Positions 61,867 to 64,000 of a stretch of DNA of 64,000 bases are shown piece by piece. The notes under the pieces were generated by a model. The model saw nothing but the letters and a program-made list of their open reading frames with translations, did not search any database and had not been told where the DNA came from. A program made the translations under genes and the position numbers. The DNA comes from Streptomyces sp. 2131.1 (GTDB lineage: Bacteria > Actinomycetota > Actinomycetes > Streptomycetales > Streptomycetaceae): contig NZ_FNSY01000001.1 in assembly GCF_900105515.1 (NCBI RefSeq), positions 6,870,001 to 6,934,000 on the forward strand, written 5' to 3'. Position 1 is the stretch's first letter. Each line of letters starts with the position of its first letter.

Positions 61867-61926
61867 CGCCCTCTTAGGGCGGGTGGTGTGCCGGGAAGCC
61901 TGGTCGGCGATGTCATCGCCGTGCCC
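61867..61926 (+). ncRNA. Candidate structured leader RNA with alternative pairings
   Basis: Three helices lie just before a small gene: CGCCCT/AGGGCG (61867-61881, loop CTT), CCGGG/CCTGG (61891-61903, one G-U pair) and GGCGAT/ATCGCC (61906-61920). GGGC at 61877-61880 can pair either with the first helix's GCCC or with GCCC at 61923-61926, closing a junction around the other two helices. The ribosome site AGAAAGG (61927-61933) follows directly, so the switch could control translation of the 61-aa protein. I could not match it to a known riboswitch class. Confidence 0.45.
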
Positions 61927-61941
61927 AGAAAGGCCCCAGTC

Positions 61942-62127
61942 ATGAGTGGGACACCCCCTCTTCAACCGCTCGTGGAACAGGTCCTGGCCTCCTTCGACGC
62001 CTACAGCCGGGCCCGGGCCGCCCGCGACGGCCTCCTGTCCAGCAGCCGGACGTCGCCCCACCAGGAGCAGCGGGCCTTCGAGGATCTGCGACGTGCGATC
62101 GAAGGGCTTCGCGACGGCGCCCCGTGA
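61942..62127 (+). CDS. Small hypothetical protein (61 aa)
   Basis: A 61-residue soluble helical protein (MSGTPPLQPLVEQVLASFDAYSRARAARDGLL, then HQEQRAFEDLRRAIEGLRDGAP). AGAAAGG lies 8 bp before ATG 61942. I recognise no family. It sits right behind the candidate structured leader, which would be its 5' UTR. Codon use fits a real gene. Confidence 0.62.
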   Translation: MSGTPPLQPLVEQVLASFDAYSRARAARDGLLSSSRTSPHQEQRAFEDLRRAIEGLRDGAP

Positions 62128-62280
62128 ACGCCCTCGATGGCGCCGTCAGTGCCGAACGACGACACGGCGAACGGGTGAGCCCCGTCGTCACCGCCGTCAA
62201 CACCAATGACAAGGCTGCCCTCGACGCCGTCCAACTCCTCGCGGTGTGGTGTGGACAGGGGGTGCGAAGATGCACGCGTG

Positions 62281-62571
62281 GTGACAGAGGCCGAGTGGAC
62301 TCGGATTCGAAGGGACTTGCGCTTCGGGCAGAGCTTCACGGGCACCGTCGTGCGGGTTCCCCGGCCCGGTGCGATCGGGATCTTCGTGGACATCGGCCTG
62401 GGTGTCGGGGGCTTCGTAGACGTCCTGCTGCTTCCGGAGCAGAGAGAGGACTGGCCGCCGGAAGGCACGGTTGCGGACTTCGAGATCTGGTGGGCCGACC
62501 GTCGCCGGCAGATCGAACCGGACCGGTTCGAGGCCTCGGTGGTTCGGGAGAACGAGGTGCTGTGGCCGTAG
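62281..62571 (+). CDS. Small S1-like RNA-binding-fold protein
   Basis: A 96-residue protein with an S1/OB-type core: FGQSFTGTVVRVPRPGAIGIFVDIGLGVGGFVDVLLLP (about residues 13-50), followed by a variable end. Two GTG codons in a row (62278 and 62281) are possible starts. The glycine-rich GIFVDIGLGVGGFVD resembles the first strands of S1 domains. It may bind RNA, but the domain is short. No operon partner is close. Confidence 0.68.
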   Translation: MTEAEWTRIRRDLRFGQSFTGTVVRVPRPGAIGIFVDIGLGVGGFVDVLLLPEQREDWPPEGTVADFEIWWADRRRQIEPDRFEASVVRENEVLWP

Positions 62572-62670
62572 CGTGAAAGCCCCCTCCAGGCGAGGGAATG
62601 GCCACGGAGACCACGTCCGCCGGCCCGCAGTGACGCAGGCGGCGTATGACTCGACTTCGAGGAGCGGAAG

Positions 62671-63513
62671 GTGACCGGAACCGGCGCTCGGTGGCTTGCG
62701 GGCGCGCTGATCATGGCCTGCCTGCTGCTCGCCGGCCCCAGCGCGTCGAACAGCGTCTACATGGTCGAGCCGCTGCCGGCCGGAGCCCCCAAAGAGGCCG
62801 TGCCGAACCGTGTGATGACCTGGAATATCTGCAATCCCTGCAAGGACAGCGGGCGGAACGGCGGCAGAGCGGCGGAGATCGCCGCGTACGCGCCTCAGGT
62901 CATCGGCCTGCAAGAAGCTTGCGTGGGTGATGTCGAGAGGATCCGGGACTATCTGCGGTACCGGTACGGGCTGGTCTACCACGTCGAGTACGGGTCGGTA
63001 CTGTCGAGCTGGAGCCGATGCGGAGGAGTGCCGTGGGCTCCCGGCGGCTTCGGTCAGGCGATTCTCTCGGCCGCCCCGATGACCGACCCGGTGAAGGCGG
63101 AGTACCCCCGCGGCGGGTCCGAGGACCGCGGCTACATGGCCGTCACCACCCTCGTGGACGGCCTGCGCGTCCGGGTGTTCAACACGCACCTGGCTGAGCG
63201 GAGACAGGAATCGTTCCGCGCGGAGCAGACCGCCGTGCTGGCGAAGGAGGTCGCCCGTTACGACCGCACGATCGTTCTCGGTGACTTCAACGCGAGGCCG
63301 TACGCCTCGGAACTCGCCGTGATGTGGAACATGGCCCGGGACGCGGACCCCGAGTGCGGCCCCTCCGGTACGGGCACGTGCGAGCCGACCACCGACTGGC
63401 GCAGCAAGTTCGACTACATCTTCCTGCGCGGCTTCGATCCGCTGGAGCAACGGGTGCACCTCACCCCGTGGTCGGACCACGACCTGGTGCAGGCCGATCT
63501 CAGTGGGAGGTGA
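62671..63513 (+). CDS. Secreted endonuclease/exonuclease/phosphatase-family protein
   Basis: A 280-residue EEP-superfamily protein. A signal peptide covers residues 1-26. Motifs MTWNICN (about 49-55), IGLQEAC, FNTHLAE, ILGDFNARPY and WSDHDLV give the expected Asn, Glu, His and Asp catalytic residues. It could cleave DNA, or a phosphodiester or phospholipid outside the cell. Four Cys in the middle and near the end may form disulfides. GTG 62671 follows GGAGCGGAAG. Confidence 0.88.
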   Translation: MTGTGARWLAGALIMACLLLAGPSASNSVYMVEPLPAGAPKEAVPNRVMTWNICNPCKDSGRNGGRAAEIAAYAPQVIGLQEACVGDVERIRDYLRYRYGLVYHVEYGSVLSSWSRCGGVPWAPGGFGQAILSAAPMTDPVKAEYPRGGSEDRGYMAVTTLVDGLRVRVFNTHLAERRQESFRAEQTAVLAKEVARYDRTIVLGDFNARPYASELAVMWNMARDADPECGPSGTGTCEPTTDWRSKFDYIFLRGFDPLEQRVHLTPWSDHDLVQADLSGR

Positions 63514-63637
63514 CAGCACGGTGCCCGTCGCCGGCGCTGTTGCCCTCCCTCGTCCCCGGTCCGCGCGCAGGACAGGGGACGCGCTGCCACTTGGCCGAAC
63601 TCATCCAAGGCCCCGCGTCCGACTCCGCCGTTCCGCG

Positions 63638-64000
63638 TTACGCCTCGGGTTCCTCGTCGTTCGCGTCGGCAGCGGGCAGCTGCTGCCCGCTTCGGGCCTG
63701 GAGACCCGCGATCCGCTCGTGGGAAGCGATCCTCAGCCGTTCGATCTCCATGTCCATGCGGTTCTTCTCCCGCTGGGTGGTCGCCTCCAGTTTGGCCTTC
63801 AAGACCGCAGCGGCTGCCGTGAACGACGCGGCCACGGCCCCGCCCGCCAGAATCTCGTTGACGATCTCGGCCTGGGACTGGCGTCTCAGCGCATCCTGCG
63901 CCGACTCCAATCCGTCCCAACGGCCGCTCGCCAGGAGCCTGTCGAAAGTGTCGGGATCCAAGTTGACCCGCGCGGTCTTCGTGCTTCGCGTGTCAAGGGC
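63638..64000 (-). CDS. Partial gene at right edge, helical coiled-coil-like protein
   Basis: The C-terminal 120 residues of a protein whose start lies beyond the window; the frame continues unbroken to the edge (ALDTRSTKTARVNLDPDTF). The visible part has an Ala-rich short hydrophobic stretch (AGGAVAASFTAAAAVL, about 65-80 before the end) and then a long charged helix (KAKLEATTQREKNRMDMEIERLRIASHERIAGLQAR) that could form a coiled coil, ending in an acidic tail. The family is not recognised; a small membrane-anchored or toxin-system protein are possibilities I cannot choose between. Confidence 0.68.
   Translation of the reverse strand, partial: ALDTRSTKTARVNLDPDTFDRLLASGRWDGLESAQDALRRQSQAEIVNEILAGGAVAASFTAAAAVLKAKLEATTQREKNRMDMEIERLRIASHERIAGLQARSGQQLPAADANDEEPEA

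Noticed and set aside
61867..61926. Cobalamin, SAM, c-di-AMP or other known riboswitch
   Set aside because: None of the consensus boxes I know for these classes is present; left as an unassigned structured RNA.

Overview
The window is a very GC-rich, densely coding stretch of an actinomycete chromosome, almost certainly Streptomyces. The evidence is the strong G/C third-position bias, frequent GTG starts, ATGA/GTGA stop-start overlaps, a perfect CebR operator, an isorenieratene-type carotenoid cluster, a BlaA/BlaB-like regulator pair and a sugar ABC transporter with no ATPase gene of its own. Both end genes run off the window. I see no IS element, CRISPR array, integrase or phage gene; the only decay is a scar of gene fragments near 30 kb and one truncated gene near 55.3 kb.

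Layout. 0-2.1 kb: a large unrecognised protein gene whose transcript starts with a complete but abnormal tRNA(CUG)-like cloverleaf ending 3 nt before the start codon. 2.3-7.4 kb: a GPP34 protein, an XRE/DUF2975 pair with its operator, an ECF42-type sigma factor operon (YCII-sigma-DinB) and a SpoIIE-type phosphatase. 7.5-9.8 kb: a secreted glycosidase with FnIII and CBM2 domains behind a CebR box. 10-19.9 kb: a convergent carotenoid cluster (FAD oxidoreductase-crtY-crtT-crtU facing photolyase-crtI-crtB-Rieske) without crtE or litR/litS. 20-30 kb: a parallel beta-helix protein, hydrolases, a BKACE enzyme, an ArsR-type regulator/MFS pair, an LPFR small protein, an orphan TetR and a DesK/LuxR-type two-component system. 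30.1-30.6 kb: fragments of an ABC ATPase, a lipoprotein and a polysaccharide deacetylase.

30.8-43.8 kb: a TAP-type hydrolase, then a six-gene operon (binding protein, two permeases, GH5, GH85, GH38) with a divergent LacI regulator, which together fit uptake and stepwise breakdown of high-mannose N-glycans. 44-49.5 kb: small membrane and hypothetical proteins, a MoxR ATPase/VWA-metallopeptidase pair, an Asp/Gly repeat protein and a STAS protein. 49.5-55.4 kb: MocR/AhpD, then a MecA_N-type penicillin-binding protein divergent from a LysR regulator coupled to a cytosolic SxxK/SDN/KTG protein, a likely beta-lactam sensing module. 55.4-64 kb: a TetR/membrane protein pair, a macrodomain protein, a secreted HAD protein, an XRE-cupin regulator, a PaiB-like and a B3/B4-domain protein, a candidate structured RNA leader before a 61-aa protein, an S1-like protein, a secreted EEP nuclease and a partial gene at the right edge.

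The most unusual items are the tRNA-like element fused to the mRNA at 2.0 kb, the LysR/penicillin-recognising protein/PBP module at 51.6-55.2 kb, the N-glycan operon, and the candidate switching RNA at 61.87-61.93 kb.
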